This document shows positions 10,201 to 20,765 of a stretch of DNA of 64,000 nucleotides, one piece after another. This DNA is from an uncultured Pelagibacteraceae bacterium. GTDB taxonomy: Bacteria > Pseudomonadota > Alphaproteobacteria > Pelagibacterales > Pelagibacteraceae. A program made the position numbers and the translations under genes. The DNA lies in assembly GCA_902594335.1 (NCBI GenBank), contig CACJLY010000003.1, positions 62,001 through 126,000 of the forward strand, read 5' to 3'. Under the pieces are notes generated by a model. It was given only the letters and a program-made list of their open reading frames with translations. It was not told where the DNA came from and did not search any database. How positions within the stretch are numbered: the stretch's first letter is position 1; each line of letters starts with the position of its first letter.

Positions 10201-10958
10201 TATTTTGCGGTCCACCCACCGTCTATTTTTATAGATGTTCCTGTTATCATTGCTGCAGCATCTGAAGCTAAAAAACAAACTGCAGTTGCAACGTCACTCT
10301 CTTTTGCAGCTTTACCCATGGGAATATTTCCTAGGGCTAATTTTTTAAAATCTTTATTTTTAAAAAATTTTTTCACCATTGGAGTTTCAACAAAAGTTGG
10401 TGCTACGGTATTTACTCTTATATTTTTTGTGGCGAGTTCTACACCCATACCTTTAGTTAGTCCTTCAATTCCAAATTTGGTCATATTATAAACGTTTCTG
10501 CCGGACATTCCTACATGACCTAGTTGCGATGACATGTTAATAATGGATCCGCCTCTTTTCTTATTTTTTATCATCTTTTTTACAACTATTTGAGCAACAT
10601 TAAATGCAGCTCTTAAATTTAAATCTATCAAATAATTTAAGCTTTCTTGTTTTACTTTATCAAATGGTTCTGGAATATTTGTTCCAGCATTGTTTACTAA
10701 AATATCTATTATTTTTATTTTTTTTAATTTTGAACTTAAATCTTGGTAATCCATTACATCACAGTTTATTTTTATCAATTTACTTTTTACTTTTTTTATA
10801 TCTTTTTCTAGTTTATCTAAATCCGAGGAAGTTCTGCTTAGTCCTATTATTGTTGCACCAGCCTCAGCCATTGCAATAGAACAAGCTTTTCCCAATCCTT
10901 TTCCAGCTCCAGTAACAAGAGCATACTTATTTTTTAGATTAATTTTTTTTAAATACAT
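10200..10958 (-). CDS. SDR family oxidoreductase
   Basis: TGAGKGLG, NNAGTN, YNMTK motifs. Confidence 0.9.
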   Translation of the reverse strand: MYLKKINLKNKYALVTGAGKGLGKACSIAMAEAGATIIGLSRTSSDLDKLEKDIKKVKSKLIKINCDVMDYQDLSSKLKKIKIIDILVNNAGTNIPEPFDKVKQESLNYLIDLNLRAAFNVAQIVVKKMIKNKKRGGSIINMSSQLGHVGMSGRNVYNMTKFGIEGLTKGMGVELATKNIRVNTVAPTFVETPMVKKFFKNKDFKKLALGNIPMGKAAKESDVATAVCFLASDAAAMITGTSIKIDGGWTAK

Positions 10959-11534
10959 TTAAATAAAAAGCCTTAAGTCCGTGTAAATTAATTCAACCGC
11001 AACAAACAATATAGCAAATAAACCAACCCATGCTATCCATTTATATTCTTTTATCCATTTAGAAATTAATGTTGCAGCAGTAGCCATTAAAATAATAGAC
11101 AAAACAAGACCAAATATTAAAAGAAAATAATGATCTTTAGCAGCACCAGCAACACCTAGTACATTATCTAAACTCATCGTAAAGTCAGCTAGTAGAACAG
11201 TCCAAACAGCTTTCAACATTGATGAGCTATCAACTTTGATATTTTCCTCATCATCACCTGAATTTTTAATTACATCTACATAAAGTTTATAAACTATGTA
11301 AAGAAGCAACAGACCGCCAATTAATCTTAAACCTGTAATCTGTAAAAGATATGCTGTTATGAGAGTTAATAAAATTCTTAATATTACTGCTCCACCAATG
11401 CCCCAAAAAATAATTTTTTTCCTTTGTTCAGGAGGAAACTTTGAAGCAACCATTCCTATAATAATGGCATTATCTCCGGCTAAAATTAAATCTATAAATA
11501 TTATTTGAAAAAAAATTGTTATTTCTTCGGTCAT
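10959..11534 (-). CDS. TerC family integral membrane protein
   Basis: FIDLILAGDNAIIIGM and TMSLDNVLGVAGAAK signatures. Confidence 0.9.
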   Translation of the reverse strand: MTEEITIFFQIIFIDLILAGDNAIIIGMVASKFPPEQRKKIIFWGIGGAVILRILLTLITAYLLQITGLRLIGGLLLLYIVYKLYVDVIKNSGDDEENIKVDSSSMLKAVWTVLLADFTMSLDNVLGVAGAAKDHYFLLIFGLVLSIILMATAATLISKWIKEYKWIAWVGLFAILFVAVELIYTDLRLFI

Positions 11535-13132
11535 CTAGCATCTTCTATTATCATATCTGCTGCTTTTTCAGCAATCATAATAGTAGGTGCATTAGTATTT
11601 CCTGAGGTTATTGATGGCATAACAGATGCATCAACAATTCTTAAATTTTCTAAGCCATGAGCGACTAATCGATCAGATACAACTGCATTTTCATCAGTTC
11701 CCATTCTGCATGTACTCACAGGATGAAAAATAGTACTACAAAATTTTCCAGCTTCTTTAGCCAATTCCTCGTTATCCGTAATATGAATACCAGGTCTGTA
11801 TTCCTCAGGCTCATACTCTTTATAAGCTTTTGAATTCATAACAATATTTCTTGTGATTTTTAGTGCTTTACCTGCAATTTCTCTATCTTCGTCTGTAGAT
11901 AAGTAATTCATCTTAATTTCTGGAGATACTCTTGTATCAGATGATTTTAATTTAATTGAACCTCTGCTAGTTGGTCTTACATTTGTGATACTTGGAGTAA
12001 AAGCTGTGAATTTATGAAGGGAGCCTTTACCTAATACATCCGTGCTAGCTGGAGATACATGGAATTGCAAATTAGGAGTTGCTAAATGATCGTCACTTTT
12101 TACAAATCCACATAAATAACTAGCCCCAACTGTTAGTGGTCCTTTTCTAAATAAGAAATATTTTAGTCCAGTCATAAGCTTTTTAGTCATACTATAATAA
12201 ATGTCATTTAAGCTTTCTAAATTTTTAACTTTATAAACTGGTCTTAACATTAAATGATCTGTTAAATTCATGCCCACACCAGGATGATCTTTGACTACAT
12301 TTACATTATTTTTTTTTAAAAGATCTCCTGGACCAATACCAGAAGCTTGAAGTATATGAGGAGAACCTATTGTACCAGAACTTAAAATTACCTCTTTATT
12401 TGCTTTAACAGTAATTATATTCTCACCAACCCAATAATTAACTTTGTTAGCTTTTTTATTATCAAACTCAATGTTTTTAACATGAGCATTTGTAACTACT
12501 TTTAAATTTTTTCTTTTTTTCACAGGATTGAGATAGCCCACAGCAGTACTACATCTAAGCCCGTTTCTTACTGTAAAAGGAAAATAACCCATTCCCTCAT
12601 TGTCACCATTATTAAAATCATCAGTTCTTTTGTGGCCAAACTCTTCTGCTGCATCCATAAATAGATCGCATACTTTAAAAGTCCCTCTTATTTGCTGAAC
12701 AGCCAAAGGTCCACCAGATCCATGAAATTCATTTTCACCAAATTGAAAATCTTCAGATTTTTTAAAGTAGGGAAGCACATCTTCCCATGACCATCCTACA
12801 TTACCAAGCTGTCTCCAATAATCAAAATCGTTAGATTGACCTCTAATATAAAGCATTCCATTTATTGAGGAACTTCCACCTAAAGTTTTACCTCTTGGGT
12901 AAACCATTTCTCTGTTGTCACAAAATTCTTCTTTTTCAGTCTGAAAACACCAATCCGTTTTTGGATTCAACATTGTTTTAAAATATCCGCCAGGAATATG
13001 TATCCATGGATTTGTATCTTTACTACCAGCTTCAATTAATAATACCTTGTGATTTGGATTAGCACTTAATCTATTTGCTAAAACACACCCAGCTGAACCA
13101 GCTCCTAAAATTATATAGTCAAAGTTTTCCAT
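11531..13132 (-). CDS. GMC family oxidoreductase (choline dehydrogenase-like)
   Basis: ILGAGSAGCVLANRLS, YPRGKTLGGSSSINGMLYIRG, GTIGSPHILQASGIG, GNTNAPTIMIAEKAADMI. Confidence 0.92.
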   Translation of the reverse strand: MENFDYIILGAGSAGCVLANRLSANPNHKVLLIEAGSKDTNPWIHIPGGYFKTMLNPKTDWCFQTEKEEFCDNREMVYPRGKTLGGSSSINGMLYIRGQSNDFDYWRQLGNVGWSWEDVLPYFKKSEDFQFGENEFHGSGGPLAVQQIRGTFKVCDLFMDAAEEFGHKRTDDFNNGDNEGMGYFPFTVRNGLRCSTAVGYLNPVKKRKNLKVVTNAHVKNIEFDNKKANKVNYWVGENIITVKANKEVILSSGTIGSPHILQASGIGPGDLLKKNNVNVVKDHPGVGMNLTDHLMLRPVYKVKNLESLNDIYYSMTKKLMTGLKYFLFRKGPLTVGASYLCGFVKSDDHLATPNLQFHVSPASTDVLGKGSLHKFTAFTPSITNVRPTSRGSIKLKSSDTRVSPEIKMNYLSTDEDREIAGKALKITRNIVMNSKAYKEYEPEEYRPGIHITDNEELAKEAGKFCSTIFHPVSTCRMGTDENAVVSDRLVAHGLENLRIVDASVMPSITSGNTNAPTIMIAEKAADMIIEDAR

Positions 13133-13199
13133 TAATTTTCAATTTTTTCTAATTCTATTAACATATAGATATTAATATTTATATCTGCTAAATTTAACC

Positions 13200-13961
13200 A
13201 TGTTAAATGAGGATCAAATTAAACTTTATAAAAATGAAGGTTTAATTAAAAGCCCAACCTGTTTATCCAAAAATAAAGTGGAAGAGCTAAATTCTGCACT
13301 CGACAAATATCTTCTTGATCATGAAAATGAAAATAATGAATTTGTAAGCGGTTTATACGAGAGAGACGAAGCTTTTTTAAGATTTGCACTTTATCCTGAG
13401 ATAATTGAGGAAGTTAAACAATTAATAGGTGAGGATATAATTTTATGGGGATCTTCACTTTTCTGCAAAGCTGAAAAAACAGGCAATGAAACACCTTGGC
13501 ATCAGGATGGAGAATATTGGCCTATTAAACCACTAGAGTCTGTAACTATATGGCTAGCAATTGATGAAGTTACACCTGAAAATGGACCATTACAATATAT
13601 TCCTGGATCACATTTAAATAAAAATCTTGCTGAACATAAAACCCTTGATAAAAAAAATGTAACACTAAACCAGACTTTAAAAAATATTGATCAAATAAAA
13701 GACAAGGCAAAGTTTGTTACTTTGCAGCCAGGAATGTTTTCTATACATGATGTATACTTATATCATGGTTCAAAACCTAATTATTCTGGAAATAGAAGGG
13801 CTGGATTAACATATAGGTATATGCCAGCTACAAGTTTATTCGATCACCAGGGTGCAAAAAAAATTGAAGAAAAAATTGGTTACTCATTGCAACGCCAATT
13901 ACACTTAGTAAGTGGATCCGACAAAGCTAAAAATAAAATTTTTAAAGATCATACTAAATAA
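13200..13961 (+). CDS. phytanoyl-CoA dioxygenase (PhyH) family protein
   Basis: TPWHQDGEYWPIKPLESVTIWLAIDEVTPENGPLQYIPGSH; HxD iron-binding motif. Confidence 0.9.
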   Translation: MLNEDQIKLYKNEGLIKSPTCLSKNKVEELNSALDKYLLDHENENNEFVSGLYERDEAFLRFALYPEIIEEVKQLIGEDIILWGSSLFCKAEKTGNETPWHQDGEYWPIKPLESVTIWLAIDEVTPENGPLQYIPGSHLNKNLAEHKTLDKKNVTLNQTLKNIDQIKDKAKFVTLQPGMFSIHDVYLYHGSKPNYSGNRRAGLTYRYMPATSLFDHQGAKKIEEKIGYSLQRQLHLVSGSDKAKNKIFKDHTK

Positions 13962-13967
13962 TTTTAA

Positions 13968-15563
13968 GTGAAAAAACTTGATTGTATAATAGTAGGGGCT
14001 GGATTTTCAGGATTATATCAACTTCATTGTTTGAGAGATAAATTAAAATTAAACACTTTGGTCTTAGAAGAAGGAAATGATCTAGGAGGTACATGGTACT
14101 GGAATAGATACCCAGGGGCGAGATGTGATTCAGAGAGTTTTACCTATGGTTTTACTTTTTCAAAAAAAATTTTTAACAACTGGACTTGGAAAGAAAGATA
14201 TCCTAAACAAAAAGTAATTTTAAAATATCTCAAATATTTTTCGAAAGAATATAATCTTAAAAAAAACATAGTTTTTAAACAAAAGGTAATATCTACACAA
14301 TATTTTGAAAAAGAAAACTTATGGAAAATAAAAACGAACAATAAGAAAATTTATTTTGCAAAATATTTAATTTGTGCAGTTGGTTCCCTTTCCTCAATTA
14401 ATTTTCCAAAAATAAAAGGAATAAACCAATTTAAAGGTCAACTACACCACAGTGGAAGATGGCCCAAAAAAAATATTAATTTTAAAAATAAAATTGTTGG
14501 ACAGGTAGGAACAGGTTCTACTGGGATACAGATCGCACCTGAAATTGCCAAAAAAGCAAAAAAATTAGTTTTATTCCAAAGATCTCCGAATTTTAGTATT
14601 CCAGCAAGAAATAGAAAATTATCAATTACAAACATTAAAAACTATAAAAAAAATTTTAATAAATTAAGAAGTTTTTTAAAAAGAACACCAGGTGGCCATC
14701 CTTTTGAATTTCCAAAAAAATCTGCATTTGATTTTAACGAATCTAGAAGAAATCAGATGTATGAAAAATCTTGGCATTATGGAACTTTATCCTTTAGAGC
14801 AACTTTTAATGACATAGTAAAAACCATCAAAGCAAATAAAACAGCAGTTAAATTTATTGAAAATAAAATATACTCAACAGTAAAAAATAGAGAGTATGCA
14901 AAGATCCTTACTAATTTTGACCACCCATTTACTGCTAAAAGACCAACCTTAAATACAAATTATTATGAGATGTTTAATAAAAAAAATGTGGAATTAGTTG
15001 ATTTAAAAGAAAACCCAATAATAAAAATTACCAAAAGAGGAATAAAGACAAAAAAAAATGAATACACACTAGATAAAATTATATTTGCAACAGGATTTGA
15101 TGCTTTGACAGGTTCAATTGAAAAATTAAATATAACTGGAAAAAAGGGAATTAAATTGACTAAATATTGGAAAAGTGGACCTAAAAGTTTTTTAGGACTT
15201 CTTGTTCCTAACTTTCCAAATATGTTTATAGTTAGTGGTCCAGGAAGTCCCTCAGTATTAACAAATGTACCGGTACAAATAGAACAGCATGTTGAATGGA
15301 TTACTAAATGTATTAAGTTTTTGGAAAATAATAAAAGACAAAGTATAGAAAGTACAAATGAAGCAGCAAAAAAATGGCAAAAAGAAATTACGAGCTCAGT
15401 TAAAAAAACATTATTTATGAAAGCAAAAAGCTCGTGGTATAAAGGCGACAATATACCTGGCAAGTCCAAATCTTTTTTACCTTATCCTGGTGGAATGCCA
15501 AAATATAGAAAAGCTTGCTTAAAAGTTGAGAAGACTAATTATAAAGAATTAAAAATAATCTAA
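13968..15563 (+). CDS. flavin monooxygenase, Baeyer-Villiger type
   Basis: GAGFSGLYQL, GGTWYWNRYPGARCDSES, FKGQLHHSGRWP matching FxGxxxHxxxWP; GTG start. Confidence 0.88.
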   Translation: MKKLDCIIVGAGFSGLYQLHCLRDKLKLNTLVLEEGNDLGGTWYWNRYPGARCDSESFTYGFTFSKKIFNNWTWKERYPKQKVILKYLKYFSKEYNLKKNIVFKQKVISTQYFEKENLWKIKTNNKKIYFAKYLICAVGSLSSINFPKIKGINQFKGQLHHSGRWPKKNINFKNKIVGQVGTGSTGIQIAPEIAKKAKKLVLFQRSPNFSIPARNRKLSITNIKNYKKNFNKLRSFLKRTPGGHPFEFPKKSAFDFNESRRNQMYEKSWHYGTLSFRATFNDIVKTIKANKTAVKFIENKIYSTVKNREYAKILTNFDHPFTAKRPTLNTNYYEMFNKKNVELVDLKENPIIKITKRGIKTKKNEYTLDKIIFATGFDALTGSIEKLNITGKKGIKLTKYWKSGPKSFLGLLVPNFPNMFIVSGPGSPSVLTNVPVQIEQHVEWITKCIKFLENNKRQSIESTNEAAKKWQKEITSSVKKTLFMKAKSSWYKGDNIPGKSKSFLPYPGGMPKYRKACLKVEKTNYKELKII

Positions 15564-16307
15564 ATGAATAAAATTAAATTTCTAATAATATATTTTTTTT
15601 TAATTTGTAATGTTTTTGCCACAGAAATAGAAATTATTCTTGATAAGCCAGGTGAAGGAAAAAAAATTATTAATCACTCATGGGTTCAAATTGAATACAC
15701 AGGTTCTTTTGTTGATGGAAAAGTTTTCGATACCAACGTTGGAAAAGATAGACCTTTAGTGGTTCAAATAGGTATGAAAGAAGTTATACCTGGTTTTGAA
15801 ATGGGTATAGTTGGAGCCAACAAAGGAACTTTCAGAAAAATTAAAATACCTGCTGAACTAGCATATGGAGCAACAGGCGCTGGAAATATAATACCGCCAA
15901 ACTCCGATCTTATTTTTGAGTTCAAGATTATTGATGTTCTAGATCCAAATTATAATTTAATAACATCTGATGAATTAAACAATTTATTGAAAAAAAATGC
16001 AGTAGTTTTAGATATTAGAACAGAAGACCAATGGATTAAAACTGGTGTAATTAAAGAGTCGTTTCAAGAAACAGCCTTTGATAAAAATGGAAAATTTAAT
16101 GTTTACCTTATGGATAGAGTAAGAGCTTTAGCTGGAGCAGAGTCTCAAAATATTGAAATTATTTTTGTTAGTCATGATGGTGAAACAGCATCAATTTTAG
16201 GCAATGCTTTTGCAGAAGATCTTGGTTTTAAAAATGTTTATGTTCTTGATGGGGGAATTAAAGCTTGGATTAGTGAGGAAAAAGCATTAGTTTCCTTCTT
16301 AAAATAA
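15564..16307 (+). CDS. secreted FKBP-type peptidyl-prolyl isomerase fused to a rhodanese-like domain
   Basis: Signal peptide; VQIEYTGSFVDGKVFDTN...FRKIKIPAELAYGATGAGNIIPPNSDLIFEF (FKBP); VVLDIRTEDQWIKTGVI...VYVLDGGIKAW (rhodanese-like). Confidence 0.88.
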   Translation: MNKIKFLIIYFFLICNVFATEIEIILDKPGEGKKIINHSWVQIEYTGSFVDGKVFDTNVGKDRPLVVQIGMKEVIPGFEMGIVGANKGTFRKIKIPAELAYGATGAGNIIPPNSDLIFEFKIIDVLDPNYNLITSDELNNLLKKNAVVLDIRTEDQWIKTGVIKESFQETAFDKNGKFNVYLMDRVRALAGAESQNIEIIFVSHDGETASILGNAFAEDLGFKNVYVLDGGIKAWISEEKALVSFLK

Positions 16308-16324
16308 CGTCAATCATTTGGGAA

Positions 16325-17104
16325 ATGAAACTTAAAGATAGGGTAGCAATAGTTACAGGCGGAGGAAAAGGAATAGGACAAGAAATTTGTCTTGGTCTTG
16401 TAAAAGAAGGTGCAAAGATAGTTATCGCAGAAATAGATATTGAAAATTCAGAAAAAGCTAAAAAAAAAATTATAGAGGCAGGCAGTGAAGCAATAATTAT
16501 AAAAACTGACGTTTCAAATCAAAAGAGCGTCAACGAGATGGTGGATCAAACTATCAAACACTTCGGTAAAATTGATATTCTAATAAACAATGCAGGAATT
16601 AGGCATGTTAAGAAACTTTTAGATCATACAAAACAAGATTGGGATGATATGATTTCTGTGAATCTCACAGCACCTTTCCTTGCTAGTCAGGCTGTAATCC
16701 CTCATATGATTAAAAATGGAAAAGGTAAAATTATTAACTTTGGGTCAATAGCAAGTTTTATGGGTAGACCAGATAGGGTAGGATATGTAGCTGCAAAGAG
16801 CGGTGTCTTAGGCTTAACAAGAGCGTTATCTGTCGATCTAACTGGAAAAAATATTAATGTAAATACTATTTGTCCAGGTTTAATATCTACCTCATTTAAT
16901 CAAAAATATGCTGAAGATCCAAAACATGGTGAAGCCTGGGGGAAAGAAACTGTAGTAGGTAGATGGGGTGAACCAAAAGATATAGTTGGAGCAGCAGTAT
17001 TTTTATCAAGCGATGATTCTGATTTCATAAATGGCTCTGAAATAAAAATAGATGGTGGATGGCTCTCTTCTAAAGTTAGAAGAGGAGAATTAGATAATGA
17101 GTAA
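16325..17104 (+). CDS. SDR family NAD(P)-dependent oxidoreductase
   Basis: VTGGGKGIG, NNAGIR, YVAAKSG, IDGGW. Confidence 0.92.
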   Translation: MKLKDRVAIVTGGGKGIGQEICLGLVKEGAKIVIAEIDIENSEKAKKKIIEAGSEAIIIKTDVSNQKSVNEMVDQTIKHFGKIDILINNAGIRHVKKLLDHTKQDWDDMISVNLTAPFLASQAVIPHMIKNGKGKIINFGSIASFMGRPDRVGYVAAKSGVLGLTRALSVDLTGKNINVNTICPGLISTSFNQKYAEDPKHGEAWGKETVVGRWGEPKDIVGAAVFLSSDDSDFINGSEIKIDGGWLSSKVRRGELDNE

Positions 17105-18614
17105 CTTTGAAAAAAATCTTGAACAAGCACTTATCAATGCTAAACGATTAACTGATAAAATTTTAATTGATGGTAAACTAATATCTGCTCAAACAAATAA
17201 TAAGATACCAGTATTAAATCCAAGCACAGGAGACAATATCGGTTCTGCTCCTCAATGTAATAAAGATGATGTTAATATTGCAGTTGAGTCAGCACATAAA
17301 GCTTTTCAAAAATGGAAAAAAATACCAGCAAGGGAAAGAGGAAAAATGGTTGCTGCTGGAGCAAAAAGATTAGAGGAAAGAAAGTCAGAAATTGAAACTT
17401 TATTATCATTAGATACAGGTAATGCTTTAAGAACACAGGCTATACCAGAAACAGTTGCTTCCATTGAACTTACAAATATGTTTGCTGGTTTGTCTGGAGA
17501 GTTAAAAGGAGAAAATTATCCAACCAATATTCCAAATAGTATTCATTATACCACCAGAGATCCAATAGGGGTTGTTTGTGCAATCGTCCCTTGGAATGCG
17601 CCATTATTTTTAACAGTAGCAAAAATCGCTCCAGCTATTGTAGCTGGAAATAGTGTTGTTTTAAAAACAGCTGAGCAAGCTCCATTTTGTGCTCTTCTAC
17701 TATCGGAGATATTTCAACAAGAACTTCCTCCTGGTGTTTTAAATGTAATTTCAGGCTATGGAGAAGAATGTGGCGAACCTCTGGTAACTCATGAAAAAGT
17801 AAGAAAAGTAACGTTTACCGGATCTTTTACTGTAGGAAAGATTATAGCGCAAAAAGCAGCTCCTAAATTATGTCCAGTTACTTTAGAGCTTGGAGGAAAA
17901 AATCCAAATATAATAATGAGTGATGCAGATTTAGATATTGCAATTCAAGGGGTTATTGATGGAATGAGATATACTCGACAAGGACAAGCATGTACTGCTG
18001 GTTCAAGAGTTTATATTCAGGAAAAAATTTATGATCAAGTACTGAGTGGAGCTGTTGAAAAATTAAGTAAATTAAAAATGGGTAATGCTCTAGACGAAAG
18101 TTCTGATATTGGAGCAATTATTTCTGAAGAACAACTGAAACGAACTTTACATTATATGGATATTGCCAAAAAAAACTCTACAACCAATGTTGTGCATGGT
18201 GGTAATCAATTAACAGGTGGTGATTATAAAAATGGTTTCTTTTACGAACCTACATTAATGTCAGGTGTTCCAGTTAGTTCTCCAGTTTGCCAAGAAGAAA
18301 TTTTTGGTCCAGTTGCTTGTGCTATACCATTTAAAACATTTGATGAAGTAATGAATAGTGCAAATGATACACCATTTGGATTATCAGCAGTATTGTGGAC
18401 ACAAAATTTATCCAGAGCTTTACAATTCGTAGAGGAAATTGAGGCAGGTTTTGTTCAAGTAAATCAATGTGTAGCGCCTAGAGCAAATGTTTCATATGGT
18501 GGATTAAAAATGAGTGGCTTAGGAAAAGAGTATGCATTTGACAGTATGGTTAATCATTTTACTCAAAGTAAAACGGTTTTGATTAATAGAGGAAAATCAA
18601 ATATAGATAATTAA
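17097..18614 (+). CDS. aldehyde dehydrogenase family protein
   Basis: PWNAPLFLTVAKIAPAIVAGNSVVLK, TLELGGKNPNII, GQACTAGSRVYI catalytic Cys region. Confidence 0.93.
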   Translation: MSNFEKNLEQALINAKRLTDKILIDGKLISAQTNNKIPVLNPSTGDNIGSAPQCNKDDVNIAVESAHKAFQKWKKIPARERGKMVAAGAKRLEERKSEIETLLSLDTGNALRTQAIPETVASIELTNMFAGLSGELKGENYPTNIPNSIHYTTRDPIGVVCAIVPWNAPLFLTVAKIAPAIVAGNSVVLKTAEQAPFCALLLSEIFQQELPPGVLNVISGYGEECGEPLVTHEKVRKVTFTGSFTVGKIIAQKAAPKLCPVTLELGGKNPNIIMSDADLDIAIQGVIDGMRYTRQGQACTAGSRVYIQEKIYDQVLSGAVEKLSKLKMGNALDESSDIGAIISEEQLKRTLHYMDIAKKNSTTNVVHGGNQLTGGDYKNGFFYEPTLMSGVPVSSPVCQEEIFGPVACAIPFKTFDEVMNSANDTPFGLSAVLWTQNLSRALQFVEEIEAGFVQVNQCVAPRANVSYGGLKMSGLGKEYAFDSMVNHFTQSKTVLINRGKSNIDN

Positions 18615-18616
18615 AA

Positions 18617-19543
18617 ATGACAGATCAAATAGCATTTATTGGTGTAGGTAACATGGGTAACCCAATGGCTGACCAATTAGTTAAGGCTGGTAAAAAAGTT
18701 AAAGCCTACGATGTTTCACCAGAAATGATTCAAAAAGCAAAAGAAGCTAATTTAGATGTTGTTGACTCATTAGATGAGGTGCTTGAAGGTGCAAATTTTG
18801 TAATCTCGATGTTGCCTGAAGGCAAACATGTAAAATCACTGTTTTTAGGAGATAAAGGTATAATAGATAAAATTTCAAAAAATGCTCTTATAATTGACTG
18901 TTCATCAATTGATATTGAAACTTCTTTATTGCTCGGCAATGAAGCGAAAAATAGAGGAATTAAGATGATTGATGCACCTGTTACAGGAGGTGTCATGGGA
19001 GCAAGAGTTGGTAAATTAAATTTTTTGGTTGGCGGAGATGATGAGGCTGTAGATTTGGCAAGACCATTAATGGATATTATGGGACAAAAAATTTTACATG
19101 CTGGACCACAAGGCAGTGGAGTTGGAGTAAAGATTTGTAACAATATGTCTTTAGGAATTTCAATGATAGCAGCATCAGAAGCATTAATGTTAGCAAAAAG
19201 ACTAAAGATGGATTTAAAAAAAGTTCACGAAATCATGAAGAATGCGTCAGGAAATAATTGGGCATTATCAACTTATACTCCTTTACCTAATTTAACTGAT
19301 GGTGTTCCATCAAATAATAAATATCGTCCTGGTTTTTCAGCTGCAATGATGACAAAAGATCTTAAATTAGCTAATGATGCTGCGAAATCAGTAAATGCAT
19401 CAACACCATTAGGAAAACATGCCTTAGATATATTTAATGAATTTTGTGAAGGGGGTGATAGCGAAACAGATTATTCAGGTATATCTAAAAAAATAGGCGG
19501 AGATGCTTGGGACTATCCATTTGACCCTAAGGGTAACAAATAG
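18617..19543 (+). CDS. 3-hydroxyisobutyrate dehydrogenase-like NAD-binding protein
   Basis: FIGVGNMGNPMADQLVKAG, DAPVTGGVMGARVGKLNFLVGG, KICNNMSLG. Confidence 0.88.
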   Translation: MTDQIAFIGVGNMGNPMADQLVKAGKKVKAYDVSPEMIQKAKEANLDVVDSLDEVLEGANFVISMLPEGKHVKSLFLGDKGIIDKISKNALIIDCSSIDIETSLLLGNEAKNRGIKMIDAPVTGGVMGARVGKLNFLVGGDDEAVDLARPLMDIMGQKILHAGPQGSGVGVKICNNMSLGISMIAASEALMLAKRLKMDLKKVHEIMKNASGNNWALSTYTPLPNLTDGVPSNNKYRPGFSAAMMTKDLKLANDAAKSVNASTPLGKHALDIFNEFCEGGDSETDYSGISKKIGGDAWDYPFDPKGNK

Positions 19544-19667
19544 CTACTATTAAACCTCAAGTTGTATTAATTAAGAGTGTAGCAATTAATCATTTTACAT
19601 TTGGCGACCAATGAGTTTTACTTCCTCAATTATTAAGACTTAATAACAATAAAGAGAGGGATAAATA

Positions 19668-20756
19668 ATGAAAAAAATCACTTCAATGATTTTAGCTTTA
19701 GTATTTGCAGTTTCAGTAATTGGATCAGCTTCTGCTAAAACATTAAAAATCCAACTTACTTTTCCTAAAACATCATACGATGGACAAATCGTAAAAATGT
19801 GGACTGACAGAGTAACAAAATTAACTCGTGGAGAGTTAAAATTTGAACTTCTTTCTAAAGGTGAAGTTGTTGGTATGAAAGAAACACTAGAAGCTGTTGA
19901 CAAAGGTCTAGTAGATGGTGGTGCAGCATGGACTCACTACTGGTCAAACTATCACCCAGCTGCGATGCTATTTGGATCGCCAGTTGCTGGTGGAGGAATT
20001 GGTTTAAGTACTAAATCTTGGTTAGCTTGGTATTTCGATAATGGTGGTAAAGAATTATACGACCAATTATGGAGCGAAATGGGAATGAATGTTAAAGGTT
20101 TCGTGATGGCATCATCAGGACCTGAGGCATTAGGTTGGTTCAAAGAGCCAATTAAAAATATGGATGATTTCAGAAAATACAGATTTAGAACTCCTCCAGG
20201 AATTCCAGGACAAACATACAAAGATATCGGTATTGCATCAGTATCTTTATCAGGTGGTGATATATTACCAGCACTTGAAAAAGGAACTATCGATGCTGCT
20301 GAATGGTGTTGTCCAAAACCAGACTCAGTTTTTGGTTTTCAAAAAGTTCTTAAAAACTACTATCTACAAGGATTACACCAAAACGTAGTTAATGGTGATA
20401 TCTATATTAATGGAGATGTTTATAATTCTTTAACTGACCATCAAAAATATGCAATGGAAGTTGCATCTGAAGCGATGATCACTAGAAACATCACTAATAG
20501 AGCTGTAGAAAATGGTAAAGCGTTAATCGACCTTACTGAAAATCATGGTGTAAAACTTTGGGATACACCAGCTGATTATTTCACCGAGTACATGAACGCT
20601 GCTCAAGCAACTCTTAAAAAGAATGCTGCATCAAATGCTTTCTTTAAAGAAGTTTATGAGCACATGACTGCACATGCTAAAATCGTAGTACCTTTTATTG
20701 CACAAATGGAAACATCTGATGCATCAATTGGAACTGCATTCGCATCACAACAGTAA
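19668..20756 (+). CDS. dctP: TRAP transporter substrate-binding protein (DctP family, TakP-like)
   Basis: Signal peptide; KYRFRTPPGIPGQTYKDIGIASVSLSGGDILPALEKGTIDAAEW DctP signature. Confidence 0.92.
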   Translation: MKKITSMILALVFAVSVIGSASAKTLKIQLTFPKTSYDGQIVKMWTDRVTKLTRGELKFELLSKGEVVGMKETLEAVDKGLVDGGAAWTHYWSNYHPAAMLFGSPVAGGGIGLSTKSWLAWYFDNGGKELYDQLWSEMGMNVKGFVMASSGPEALGWFKEPIKNMDDFRKYRFRTPPGIPGQTYKDIGIASVSLSGGDILPALEKGTIDAAEWCCPKPDSVFGFQKVLKNYYLQGLHQNVVNGDIYINGDVYNSLTDHQKYAMEVASEAMITRNITNRAVENGKALIDLTENHGVKLWDTPADYFTEYMNAAQATLKKNAASNAFFKEVYEHMTAHAKIVVPFIAQMETSDASIGTAFASQQ

Positions 20757-20765
20757 GTAAAATAT

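Noticed and set aside
14963-15469. 168-aa minus-strand ORF inside the BVMO gene
   Set aside because: Antisense shadow of a well-supported CDS; no family features. Same reasoning applied to other antisense ORFs (e.g. 18730..19143, 30203..30547, 42531..43022)
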